A stretch of 64,000 nt of DNA from NCBI GenBank assembly GCA_022496205.1, contig WTXD01000004.1:682001-746000 (forward strand). The letters are read 5' to 3'. The notes beneath the pieces are model-generated. The model had not been told where the DNA came from. It ran no database searches and saw only the letters and a program-made list of their open reading frames with translations. Source of the stretch: Gloeopeniophorella convolvens (Eukaryota; Basidiomycota; Agaricomycetes; Russulales). A program made the position numbers and the translations under genes. Positions 1 to 10,368 of the stretch are shown piece after piece (within the stretch, counting starts at the first letter, position 1; every line of letters starts with the position of its first letter).

Positions 1-1935
1 AGCTGCGGCGCTTCCGAGTGTAGGGCGACTCACAAGCACGGGTACGCTCCTCTTCCGAGTCCGAATCGTCCTCGTCCTCGTCATCCTCAGATTCTGCACG
101 GAGCGGCGGTAAACCCTTCCACTTCTCTTCAAACAGTTTCTTGAGTTCAACACCTGCCTGATGCACGGGCGTGCCAGGGGCATTGTACAAGAAGCAGTTA
201 TTGATGATGAGCCTGAAGTCGTCACGGAACTTCTCGGCAGTCGGGTAAACACCAGTCTCAAGCTTGTTGCGCATCGTGCTCAAGTCCATCGGCCTTTTCA
301 CGATCTTCGGGTAGTCAGGGATACCAAGCTTGACCCAGTCTAAAGACATAAGTTAGGGGGCATCAGCGCAGATATTGCTTGTCGCTCACCGACAGGCTCG
401 GAAAACGGGCCAACCACGCCAATATGCTGCTTCCGCCCAAGTTGATCCAGAAGTTTTACACAGAACTTGAGTTGCTCATTGGATGCATCCTTCTTGGCCG
501 TCCGCTTGCGCTGCTTCTTCGGCGCATCAGCATAGGGAAGGTCCTTGGGCGGTGGCGGATGAATCTCGCGCTTTGGTCGACCAAGGCCTTCCGTCTCGTT
601 GCGCCGAATAACAGGGACTGACGTCGATGGCCGTCGCGGAGCCTTCTTAGGCACAGGGGGAGGAGGGGGAGGGGGAGGCGTCACAGGCTTCTTCACGATG
701 GGAGGCTTGGGCTGGGGGTTATTTAGCTTCAATCTTGGCGCGGAGCGACTTCAACTCACCTCTTCAGGAGCAGGCAGCTGCTTGATCTGCTTATCAAACA
801 CAGCCTCTACCCGCTTGCCCTGTTGAGTTACGATATGCTCTGGGCCGTTGAAGGTAACGCAGTTGCTGAAGATGAGACGGACGTCCGCGATGAACTCGTC
901 AGCATTGGCATATCGAGGATTGGCAAGGTTCGGGTCTGGTTTAAGGGGATTGGACGCGGTCAACTTGCGCTCGATGGTAGAGAAATCCATTGGGTGCCTG
1001 ACGACTTGGAAGTAATGAGGAATTTTCAAAGCTTCTGGATCGACGGGGGAACGGAACGCGGCGGCGTCCTTCATCTTTTTCAGAGTTCGAATGGTAGACA
1101 GCGCGAACTTGTGCTGGGCTACACTGAGCGTGGAGGGGCCCTGGCTGCCATTCACGCGCGGGCCCGAGTCTTGATCGGATGGAAGGGGTGTCTTTACAAG
1201 GGCGAACGGAAGAGACGACTACATTAGCACGCCAGCGCCGGCGCACGAGACGAAGTGAGCTTACATGAGCGACGGTCTGGTGCGCCGACGCCTGATCGGC
1301 ATCCGAGAATTTCCTTGCCCGCTTCGCGGGGGAGCATTATCTTCATTGGGGGATACGTCGCGAACATTAACGGAATCTACAGCTGTTGTTGACGAATCGC
1401 CGATCACGGAGCCAGGTGTCTCAGCGGGGGACTGTGTCGCAGGAGGTTCGTCAGGATCGACGTGGCCATTGAGGGTCAGCTTGTCCGGCTCCTCGTCACC
1501 CATCTCAACATCCTCCTGCGCCGGGGCCTCGTCCTGAGGTTGAGCAGCGTCCTCTGCCATACGGACGTCCTCTAAGAGTTCGCCAGGAGGAGGAGGAGGA
1601 GTACCGTGGGGAGGGGCGATAGGTATTGAGGCTGCCGGGGAGGAAAGGATGATGAGGGACGGAAGCAAGAGGCAAAAGACAAAGGACGCACCTGGATCGA
1701 TCGGAGTGTGAATTTGGGGGCGGATAGACGCATCGTCGTCGAGCTTTGAGAGGTTAATGTGAAAAGGCTCGTGGCGAACGTCGCTTTCGACCTCGGGGGC
1801 GTCCGAGATCTTCACGGCGACGTCCGAGACGATGTTGACAGGGGTATCCGGGGAGTCAGCAAGGGGAGAGTCTGGGTCTGTGGCGGGGTCGTAGTGGAGG
1901 CCATTTGCAGTTGGAGTCGCGGTCGCGTCGAGCAT
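1..1935 (-). CDS. BDF1: BET family double-bromodomain protein (BDF1-like), 3' end cut off by the window
   Basis: Reads acetyl-lysine on histone tails in the nucleus (known of the BET family). The ATG is at 1933-1935. The N-terminal third is acidic and low in complexity, and a proline-rich stretch is interrupted by an intron near 1620-1700. Bromodomain 1 lies at about 1155-751, with the motifs KIPHYFQVVRHPMDFSTI and SNCVTFNGPEH, including the acetyl-lysine-binding Asn. A proline- and lysine-rich linker (six or more prolines in a row near 650-670) is followed by bromodomain 2 at about 480-130, with DYPKIVKRPMDLSTM and NNCFLYNAPGTPVH. An acidic Ser/Asp/Glu tract begins at 120-60. The ET domain expected in BET proteins would lie beyond position 1, so the C-terminus is missing here. 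WDR70 lies upstream on the same strand. The identity is very secure; whether the true orthologue is BDF1 or BDF2 cannot be told. Confidence 0.93.
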
Positions 1936-2160
1936 AGCGCGTGACGGTCACGGGGTAACGGGGGCGAGGCAGGGCAAGGCAGCAAAGGGATTGATTTGAA
2001 GGGGACGACCATCCCGAGGGCCTCTCGGCTTTTATAGGGCCTCAAAATTAAAGTTCGATCTCAAAGCGCAGGGGCTATCCTCTCTCTCCGTCTCTTCCCC
2101 GGCCCCTTCCCCGCCCCCGCCGACACACACCCACACTGTCCTGGCGCCCCGAACCGGATC

Positions 2161-4845
2161 CTACAGTCCCTCTTCTTCCTCCTTTTCCGCCTCCGCCTCA
2201 GCGAACACGGGCTTGGGCTGGTTGATACGCCAGGCTGCAGAGGTTTCAAGCGGAGTTTGATGTCAACACCATCACGTAAACACAGACAAACATCCACCCA
2301 TTCCCATCAGAATGTCGCACAGTCACAAAGAAAACAGCTCAAAGACGTACCGGCAGTCCATTGTGGATCCTCTTCGCCAGCCTTGGCGTATTTGAGGAGG
2401 GCCTCCCGGGGCTGAAACCAGCGTCGTGGTGGTCAGAACGCAGCAAGACAAGATCCGAGTCCCGTCCCAGACGTGGGAGTATGACGTTAAGGTTCGGGCG
2501 CCGCCATTACTCCGGGTCTGCCGCAGAGCCAGGTCGCGTCGCGTCGCCACGACGATCCCTGAATGCGACGTGGCCGCATACCCGCGGAAGCGCAGACCCG
2601 CCCCCCTGCATTCAGCTACCCGCTCCAGCCCCTTGAGGGCTATAGCTCATGGTAGCAAAGAATATCGCAACTAGAGCGAAAGAGAACCCAATCGCGATAG
2701 ATATCATCTGATCCGACACCCCATTGTTGATGCACCAGGATAGCCCAATGCGACACAAATGGCAGAAACCAGACAGCCACAGCCAGAAAAGAGGACTGAA
2801 AGGCACGCACATCTTCGTCTCTGGTTGTGTCCCGCACCAGATGTTGCACGACGTGCTGTGTCGCACTCGCACCCACCCGTCCACCCCGTCCCGGTCCTGT
2901 GACCGGCAGCTCCGGCCTGCGACTCTTCCGCGGATCCTGCCTATCCTTGTCCCGCTTGCGTTTGTTCGGGAGACCGGAGGTGAATTCGCCATCCCGCGTC
3001 ACGCCGGGAATGATGATAGCGGGGGCGGCGACTGCGTCCGACATGTCTTCAATAGTAGGCCGCTTGGCAGGACCCTTGTTGAGCAGCAGTTTAGCACCAT
3101 TGAGCGATGTCTGTGGGGAATAGAGCACGCAAAGCGTTCCGTCTGTGAGTCCTGCGACGATCTGCAAACGCGCGTTAAAAGATTCCATGGCCCCATTTGA
3201 CCGCGTACCTGATTAATTTTTGGATGCCATTGCACCACAACCGGCGTCGCTCCAACGTCAAGCTGCTTCTCTACCTCCAAATTCTCCCGGCTCAGGAAAA
3301 GAAGCGCCCCCTGCCCTCCCTTTTCCGACGCACCAGCTCCAGTGACGATGTGTTTGTTGTCGGGGCTGAAGATTGCGTTGGTGGTCGGGTACAAGGCGAA
3401 GACATCAGACCGTGTTACAATAGGTCGTCTGAACGAACGAACATCCCACACTGTCGACCTTGTGAGCACCACACGTACACATCAGAAAGAGGACATACAC
3501 TTCACTGTGTGGTCGCCTCCCCGTGTCAAGATACTGTTCCCGTCTACGGAGAATGTGAGGGACCCTGTCTCGGTGCCCTTGGCATGGGCCTCCTGCACTG
3601 TCATGTCTGGGCGCACAAAGTTGGAATTTGTTTTCCACAAGTGCAATGTCCCATCGAGACACGCTGGGGCATGTCGTCGGCGTTGAAATGTGCATTATCC
3701 AGTGTGACGCACCTCCAGCAATGTATCTGCCGTCAGGGGAGTACCCGCATGCCGTCACTTTCGTACGTGCGCCCCGCTCCTTCGACTTGACCACTATCAC
3801 GGTCTTTTGCTTTCGTTTGTTTTCAACATCCCAAATTCTGATCATCTGATCAGTAAGAATATGCGCCTGGCGATAGAAGGCACCCGTACCGTATAGTTGA
3901 ATCCGCTGAGCCAGTGATGAACGTCTGCGAATCCTTGGGATGCCATGCACATGATGACAGCTCGCCGACGTGACCTCTACAACTAGGTCAGAGGACCCGT
4001 GAAAACGTCAAGTGAAGATGACGTACGCTGTGTTTTTCATATCGCGGATGTAAGGGTCGCCCTTGATGAAGGTGGCTCTGAGAACAGCGTCGGAATAACA
4101 AGGGCAACGCGCTAGAAAACTACTCACTGCTCTTCGCCGTCACGGTCGTAGAGCTTTGCCTGAGTTGTCCCAGAGATAACTAGGAATCGTTGGCCGTCGG
4201 GAGAATACTTCAAATCATGTATCTAGGGACCTGTCAGCGTCACGAATGAGAACCGGAGCGCGGACTGACATGATAGCTCTCCGCTGGTTCCCAAGATTTG
4301 AATGGCTTGCATCGCTGATCCATACCGCCGAAATCCCATAGCTTGCAGTCATAATCATGCGACCCCGACAAAACGCGAGCACCAGACGGATCCAAGGCCA
4401 GCGCGGATACGACCTTGGTATGGTCCTTTAGGAGCAGTTCATGAGTTATGGGGAACTCAGGGAGGTCTGGTTGACCAGAGGGACCGAAGTCTTCATCTGG
4501 ATCGAACTCAGGTTCCTCCCCTGCCGACCCCTCTGACCCGGGGCCAGACGCGTCGGGGCCGGCCTCCTGGTCATTGTCGCTCTCCGTTGCGGGGCCAGCT
4601 GACTGGGGCAGAGGCGGCGGACCCATAGAACGAGAAGGACCAGCCCCCTGCTCGCCGACCGCAGCCGATGCGGGCACAGGCGCAGGTGCCTGTGTACTAG
4701 ACGGTCAATGACCATGTCTGCCCAACGGATAGCGTGCGCACCACGTCTCGCTTGGCCTTGTCGAAGCGTGCGGCATCGAGCTGCCTTTTCTTTGTCTGCT
4801 TCCCAAAGCCCGCAATCCCCATGGCTGCCATCATTTCCGCATCCA
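2161..4845 (-). CDS. WDR70: WD-repeat protein WDR70 homologue
   Basis: A nuclear WD40 protein; family members act in chromatin and the DNA damage response (known of WDR70). The ATG at 4843-4845 opens with MDAEMMAAMGIAGFGKQ, typical of the family, followed by a Pro/acidic region (about 4680-4480, with EPEFDPDEDFGPSGQP). The first WD blade reads LKDHTKVVSALALDPSG...SHDYDCKLWDF, and the family phrase FKSWEPAESY follows. Later exons give blades with DQMIRIWDVENKRKQKTVI, TKVTACGYSPDGRYIAGG and VVVQWHPKINQ. The C-terminal tail has PAIIIPG, RDGEFTSGLPNKRKRDKDRQDP and REALLKYAKAGEEDPQW, ending AWRINQPKPVF plus a Glu-rich tail at 2161. It contains roughly ten short introns. Start and stop were both set by family resemblance. 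It sits head-to-head with the gene at 5097, with about 250 bp between them. Confidence 0.92.
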
Positions 4846-5096
4846 TTGTGCTGCAAGTATCAGGTCACGAGTATAGGCTGAGGGACCGGTTTGGAAGGCA
4901 GTGCGACGTCGGTGCTTCGGTGCCCCGTGCAGACAAGCCCGTGCACAGTGCGTTACATAATCGAACTTAAAGCGAGGGACGCGTCTGCTTCCGGGTGTCT
5001 TCCCAACCTGCCGCTGCCACCACTTGCCTGGTGTGCGCACACACACCTTGCACCTTAGTACATCGGCCCCATCTTGCCAAAAGGCCACCGACGAAC
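4846..5096. promoter_or_regulatory. Shared divergent promoter region between WDR70 and the 5097 gene
   Basis: A gap of 251 bp separates two opposite ATG codons, so both promoters must lie in it or overlap the 5' UTRs. I see no clear TATA box. The call rests on gene layout only. Confidence 0.5.
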
Positions 5097-5768
5097 ATGC
5101 TGAAACGCCAACGTCCTTCGTCCCCTCTGCCTGCCCAGGCGGTCGTCCCAGATTTTCCAATCATCTCTCCCGACCCGACCTCATCCGAGCATATCGCAAA
5201 GCGCCGCAGGACGGAGGCGCCGTCGCTTGATGGGCCTTCGCGCGGGTGGGGTCCATCGCCCGGCTTCTCTGAGGATGAGGATGAGGGTTTCGCCATGGAC
5301 GGTGGTGATCTCCACGACCGGCTACACATGCACACGCAGCGGTTGGAGGGCGCCGGCGAGTACAAGACGGCGAACACCTTACTGCGCGACCTGCACGTCG
5401 AGCAGCAACATAGACGGCTACTCTCTACTTCGTCTTCCCCCGACCCATCGTACCATAGCTGGTCTTCGCATAATTTCGAGGAGTCACCAGTCAGGAAGTA
5501 CGCCACGGTGACAAATCCATATCAATTGCATGCGGAGGTCACGCCGCTCTACAAGAATTACTACTGCCAGGCTACTCTCACAAATAGCATGGCAGACATG
5601 TCACACACCAACGAAGGTTCGGGTGTGTACGAACATTACGAAGGTGCTAATAGGTTCGTGATTCTTCTGCTCTTGTTTGCTTTGATGGCTCATAGTCACA
5701 ATTTTGCAAGATTCCTGCGGTCCATCTTCTTAGAACGTAGGAGGGACACCCTTTCCACGGATTCATAG
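5097..5768 (+). CDS. Conserved-looking nuclear protein of unknown function
   Basis: Not recognised as a named family. The ATG at 5097 starts MLKRQRPSSPLPAQ. The N-terminus carries basic clusters (LKRQR, AKRRRTE) that look like nuclear localisation signals, then an acidic patch SEDEDEGF. A helical middle follows (HMHTQRLEGAGEYKTANTLL...HVEQQHRRLL). The C-terminal part has a repeated aromatic pattern (NPYQLHAEV, PLYKNYYCQATL, GVYEHYEGANR). The last intron runs from after AG at about 5653 to 5710, is 57 nt long and is in frame, so the reading frame stays open with or without it. The spliced protein has about 204 residues and ends FLRSIFLERRRDTLSTDS. It may be a small transcription or chromatin factor, but that is a guess from composition only. 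Confidence 0.75.
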   Translation: MLKRQRPSSPLPAQAVVPDFPIISPDPTSSEHIAKRRRTEAPSLDGPSRGWGPSPGFSEDEDEGFAMDGGDLHDRLHMHTQRLEGAGEYKTANTLLRDLHVEQQHRRLLSTSSSPDPSYHSWSSHNFEESPVRKYATVTNPYQLHAEVTPLYKNYYCQATLTNSMADMSHTNEGSGVYEHYEGANRFVILLLLFALMAHSHNFARFLRSIFLERRRDTLSTDS

Positions 5769-5989
5769 CATGCTCTACTGTTGTCGCATCGCGTGAAGAT
5801 TGCACGCTATTCTTATAGCCCTGTATTGCTACCACTTCATCGCTTTCTTACGTCCGCACCTGTATAATATCATTAGCATGGTCTATTGTTTATGCTTTCT
5901 CTCCGGTACAAGTGCAACGCTACTCTGGTATCTTAGAGCGCGGATCAGCCCGTCCGAGATTGCTCGGCAGCCTGGTAAGTGCTCGTGTT

Positions 5990-6699
5990 TCACGAGTCTT
6001 GTGTCGTCAAGTCAATATTGCAATCGACGCCCAGTGATGCGCGCAGTTCTTCGTTTAACAATACCTCGAGTAACTGTCCACTGCGTGCGTCGACCCAATG
6101 CTGCGCTGCCGTGTCCAGATTAAATCTCTTCGGCCCACTAATGATTGGTGAGCACATGCCAGATGACTTAGAGCTGACGCTACGCGCCTTATTGGAGAGG
6201 AAAGCCAGATCTGCTTGTTTGGTGGCTGCTTGTTGATCACGTATGTGCCGTGCCGACCGAGGTCAAGGGTGATGACTCCACTCTGCAATGAGAAACAGCG
6301 CCTTGATCGACAAGGGCAGAATCAGGAGGGAGATTAGGGCGTACGTGGTACTCGACCTCCAGCGAAGTGTCTGTATGCCCATCCAGTATGGCCTGTAACT
6401 CGTCGAGCAGTCCCTCCATGGTGTTGTCGGCGAGCTTATCGTATACAGACTGTTCCAAGGAGCTATACGGCAGTATAGAAGGGTGCACACATCATGAGGG
6501 TGTCATACGAGTGCACGGCCCTGAGATAGATAGCAAAGCCGAACCTTTGTACGACTTGAGGTGGCGGGGTGCTGTAGAGACGTGTCCGCGCGACGCCAGC
6601 ACCAGAAACTGGTAGCCTCGTACGGCTGAAGCATCTTGTGGCGATTGTACGCGTCCGTGACGCTGATAGTAGCAGTCGTGACGAGGCTCTCAAGGACAT
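5990..6699 (-). CDS. YFH1: Frataxin, mitochondrial iron-sulfur assembly protein
   Basis: Frataxin helps the NFS1-ISU machine build Fe-S clusters in the mitochondrial matrix. The ATG at 6697-6699 starts an Arg/Ser-rich targeting peptide ([19 protein letters not shown]...). Four exons give about 170 residues, close to the usual fungal length. Exon 2 holds the acidic first helix ([19 protein letters not shown]). Exon 3 has GVITLDLG and the conserved [15 protein letters not shown]. Exon 4 continues [21 protein letters not shown] and stops at 5990-5992. Joining exon 3 to exon 4 in the conserved frame needs a donor that starts GC, not GT (intron 6138-6187). The next gene upstream on the same strand is a rhodanese. 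The identity is very secure. Confidence 0.95.
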
Positions 6700-7074
6700 G
6701 TCGATGTGGCAAGAGCAAGAGTGTGCACCCCGCGCGACCTGCGCGGTTCGGAGTCAAAGCCGAACTTCCGATCACCATGACGTGCGTGTTCGCAATACTG
6801 GACTTAGCAGTAGCACTCTGCGCACGAGCGTCACCAGTTACTTATAGTCGGTTCACCGCGTTAATCTGTGCAACGGCCATCCAATGCCAAACCGCGTTCA
6901 GGGAACCTCGCATAACGTAACCAGCGGGTGGTCGGGACTGGGCAACCTGCTAAGACCCGTGTCTATCGCCTCTACGAGTATAGTACATCCTCCGCTGTCT
7001 TACGACAATACACGGAAAGTTTTGGTACTCATCTCTGGCCGGAGGCATACGCTAACAAGAATGGGCGAGGAAGT

Positions 7075-7716
7075 CTATGGCGATGTCTTTCCCTCTCTTG
7101 CAGTCCAGTCCAGCCAGGAACCTTTGTAATTCCAGATACTGAGCAGGGTTAGGAGCCAGTCGCAGCATTGCAAGAATCGAAGACGCACTTCTTATAGCCA
7201 TTCCTTCGCGCAACATCGCCCGCGCTTGCGCTGCGCATGCCGCTACGGCAGTAGAAAACCACCTCCTGATCAGAAGCTGGCTTTTTGAAGCCATACTTCT
7301 CCTGGAACTGTTCCCCATCCAGATGTAGGGCTCCAGACAGACTAGAGAGCGGGAGGTTGACCGCAGAAGGTATCATGCCTTGCACAACCTCATCAGGCTC
7401 CCGCACATCGATCAAGTATGCGTCCTGGGTCGTTTTGTGAGGTCCGGACGCAGAGAGTTGGCTTGCTACGCACCTCGCTCGGTTCCTGGGATTTCTGCTT
7501 TACCTCTTCATAGCTGAGGATAGGCGCGGTCCAATCCTCAAGCAGTTCCTCCCTCAGTTTATTGCGGAGCTTCCGTTCCTCTTCACTCCTCGCGGGAGGA
7601 GTTTGGGTCGAGTTGAACCGAGCACCACGTCCAATGACGACCCGGGTTATTTGAGAGGTCGCACGATACCGGACAGCGGTGGTGACAAGAGAACGGCCCA
7701 AGGTGCTGCGCAGCAT
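7075..7716 (-). CDS. Single-domain mitochondrial rhodanese (thiosulfate sulfurtransferase, RDL-like)
   Basis: Transfers sulfane sulfur from donors such as thiosulfate to acceptors, with the sulfur carried on an active-site Cys. The ATG is at 7714-7716, and the first 35 residues are Arg-rich and lack acids, as in mitochondrial presequences. Three exons give about 180 residues. The rhodanese domain starts DAYLIDVREPDEVVQGMIPSA, with CH2A-like IPSAVNLPLSSL, and the active loop is YCRSGMRS (Cys plus the Arg/Ser loop of the RDL group). The last exon gives NYKGSWLDWTAREGK, the usual C-terminal signature, and ends at 7075. The two-domain sulfurtransferase at 12573-13851 belongs to the same superfamily. 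The neighbour on the left is frataxin. Confidence 0.92.
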
Positions 7717-8635
7717 CTTTGGAATACCTCAGTAGCTGGTGGCCTTGGTTCAGTGAGGGAGCCTGAGGGAGCGCTCAGCGAGCAGTGAGCTCGCCGGGCC
7801 GAAACGGTCGCATCATCGCTGACAATCGTCGCACAGCCTTACGTGGTCGATTCTGCGGTTCCAGGGGTCTCTGCAACGTGAGGCAATTCTTGCGATTGGC
7901 CAGATAATTGCCTCATCATGGTGCGGGCTTCTTCTCATCCTCGATCGCCCGCTCACCTCGCTTCGTCCCACCCCCCACAGACAATCTCGCCCCTCCGCTC
8001 GCCCGTCTGTTGTCCGCATCTTAAATGCGTTGCCTGTCTTTCCTTCATTTCCCCGCGTAGATGCCTTCCGTATAGGGTTGAGCTCATCTGCTACCTTTGC
8101 CGACGATTCTAGGGCAAGTGGGAGCGTAGTCCTCACCAAACTTGTCCTAGGGTCGTCGCAGAGCCGCCACCTCAACCGGGAATGCAGATATCCCTTTTAC
8201 TCCGTCGGTCCCGCCCCTTTCTCCCCTCCCTTGGGCCTGCTTACTTGATCTCGAATATCAATGAGGACCGCAGAACGACACGAGAGGGTCGAGTGCGAGC
8301 GCAGTTCTCTGAAGCTCGCCCCTCTTGTTCGTGATACCCGGGATTACCTCTCACTATCAACCTCTCTTCCTGGCTTGGTCCTGGCACTCGCTCAATATCA
8401 CTGCCCTCTTCGCCGAATAGCATCATTGTGCTTGGTGACTTTACTGGCCCTGCGGCTACTAAATACGGGCTCTCCGAATTCGGAGGCTTGCGACCGGCGG
8501 GCCCCGTGCGAGCGAGTAAGTTTCGCACGGCCATGTGTGTTTGTACATGTGTTGTCCCGGAGATTTCCGCGTTGCGGTTTCACCGGGGCTGCTGACCCCG
8601 AGCCATCATCTCCCTCGCACTCGCTCCGATCAGCC
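7717..8635. other. Gap upstream of the CTR gene, no convincing coding region
   Basis: This is 919 bp between the divergent rhodanese and CTR starts. It is GC-rich with C/T-rich tracts near 7920-8020. The long open frame through 8261-8635 has no homology feel and contains the CTR ATG inside it, so I take the 3' part as CTR 5' UTR. A candidate 5' UTR donor (gtaagt) is at 8516. No gene is supported. Confidence 0.5.
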
Positions 8636-9292
8636 ATGGGTAGCTTGAATACTTCAACCTCAGAGGTCGCCATGATGGTCCCGTATCTTCACTTCGCAGG
8701 AGGAGACCATCTGTATTTCAAGTCCTGGCAACCGTCGTCACATGGAGCTATCGCGGGTGCAAGCCTTACGCTCGTCGTATTGGCCATGTTGGAGAGACTG
8801 TTTTTCGCAATGCGCGGGGTCATGGAAGCCCACTGGAGACAGACGTACGTGTCCTATATGCCCATCTATGATCGTACCCCTTAGGAATCTTGATCTACTC
8901 AGCGCTTTCGGTCTTCACGATAACCGTGCTATGGACGACGACGAACTTCCCACGAAGATGCAGGCAGATGTTAAGGTCACGCAAGGCTATGATACACCGT
9001 CAACGGAGAACTCGAAGGCACCGCGGAGGCGCCGGGTTCTGCCGCCTTTTATTCTGTCCCACGACGCTACCAGAGGTGTTATGTATGCCTTTCAGGCATT
9101 GCTAGCATATATCCTCATGTTAGCTGTGATGTGTGTAGTGCTCTACTGCTCTTTCCGCGGTAGTTGGGGCTTACGCTATGCACTATCTTTCGCAGGACGT
9201 TCCAAGCGGCATACATTATGTCGATCATATTTGGATTAGGTCTTGGTGAAGTTCTTTTCGGGAGATTTGCTGGCGCCCGCCTTCTTTACTAG
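8636..9292 (+). CDS. CTR-family copper transporter
   Basis: A trimeric Cu(I) importer of the plasma or vacuolar membrane. The ATG at 8636 (agccATGG) opens MGSLNTSTSEVAMMVPYLHF. Three exons give about 183 residues, the usual length for short fungal CTRs. The N-terminus has GGDHLYFKSW followed by TM1 (GAIAGASLTLVVLAMLERLFF). A hydrophilic loop rich in D/E/K/R spans exon 2. TM2 contains the signature MxxxM in ILMLAVMTF, created across the exon 2/3 junction. TM3 has the GxxxG packing motif (FGLGLGEVLFG). The N-terminal Met motif is weaker than in high-affinity CTR1, so it could be a CTR2-like or low-affinity form. A copper-binding BIM1-like protein gene starts 272 bp downstream on the same strand. 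Confidence 0.93.
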
Positions 9293-9564
9293 TTCTTGCC
9301 CATCTTGCTTTGACCGTGTAGGTTGTATTTGTACAATGAACACGACTCCCATGCCTTGACTGCGCAATGCTCGACTATGGCTTTAAAGAGCCTCAGAAGC
9401 ATCAATGTGTCCGGAGTGTGCCCTCCGATGAGAGGTATCGGCAAGAGTTGCCCGTCTACCCTCTCGCAACGGAAACGGTGCATGGCATAGCCAGGTTATA
9501 AGTAGTGTCATTTTTGGCGCAGTGAACACTCATACGATTCCGGAGGGTACCAGTAGCAATACGC

Positions 9565-10368
9565 ATGCACTCTTTGAACGTCGCTCTCCTCGCTGACACG
9601 ATCACTAGCGTCACCGCACAGTTCCAGTTGTCATTCCCGCCGCCAAGAGGCCCGTTTGTCGAGGGAAGCGAGACCACATTCTGCGGTAAGCCCAGGAGAT
9701 AGTATTCCTCTAATAGCCTGCTTATGCGCCAGTAGACAACCATCCACATGCTGCTAGCAACAGGTGCCAATTTCCCCTCAGCAAGGGTTTCATTACCCTG
9801 AACAGCGTAGATCCGTCTTGGAATCGTGCGTCGGGCAGCTACTCTCGCACGGCCTCTCGCTCACTGACATGGTGATGATTAGTTGGCGTCCTCGTTTCAA
9901 CCGTGCAAGACCCGACCTCTTTCGAGGATTTCACCAGCACGACGGGAAAGTACACGGAACAAGACGTGCGAAACTTCGCGAGTACCACTGGGGAAGGCGA
10001 TTTCTGTATTTCCCTAGATCTGAGCAAGACCGGCATCAAGGGCGTCCAGGATGATGCTAATGTCACAATTCAGTTAATATACTATAACGGCGGGGGTGAC
10101 GGCAACCTGTACCAAGTACGTGTTCGGGCCACCGTTAGGAGTTGACCGACTGATGCTGTGAGATTCGCTGATCAACGTTTTGCAGTGCGCGGATCTGACA
10201 CTGTCGAAGAGCTTCAACATCCCTTCGGACATCAAATGCTCTAACGCGTCCACTAACACACCGGCTGGCTTACCAGCGCAAACCCTTGTCAGCGGTGCGA
10301 GAGGAGAATCCACTCCAGGAGTCATCGGCGCGCTCGGCCTTATTGCAGCGCTCGTCTTCGCGCTCTAA
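9565..10368 (+). CDS. BIM1-like (X325 / LPMO-like) copper acquisition protein, secreted and GPI-anchored
   Basis: Members of this family bind Cu at the cell surface. They share the fold of lytic polysaccharide monooxygenases but are not known as oxidases, and in Cryptococcus BIM1 works with CTR1. The ATG at 9565 gives a short signal peptide (MHSLNVALLADTITSVTA), then the family start QFQLSFPPPRGPFVEG. Exon 2 gives CVDNHPHAASNRCQFPLSKGF and DPSWN. Exon 3 gives LGVLVSTVQDPTSF, DFCISLDL and IQLIYYNGG, and the last exon gives CADLTL. The Cys pairs expected of the family are present. The Ser/Thr-rich end plus the tail TPGVIGALGLIAALVFAL fits a GPI signal. The length is about 213 residues. At the mature N-terminus the Cu-binding His of many members is Gln here, if cleavage is after VTA. 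Confidence 0.88.

Noticed and set aside
8050..9564. Yeast-type copper response elements (TTTGCTC-like) before CTR and BIM1-like
   Set aside because: Only partial matches such as ctttgcc and ttgctttg; too short and common to call.
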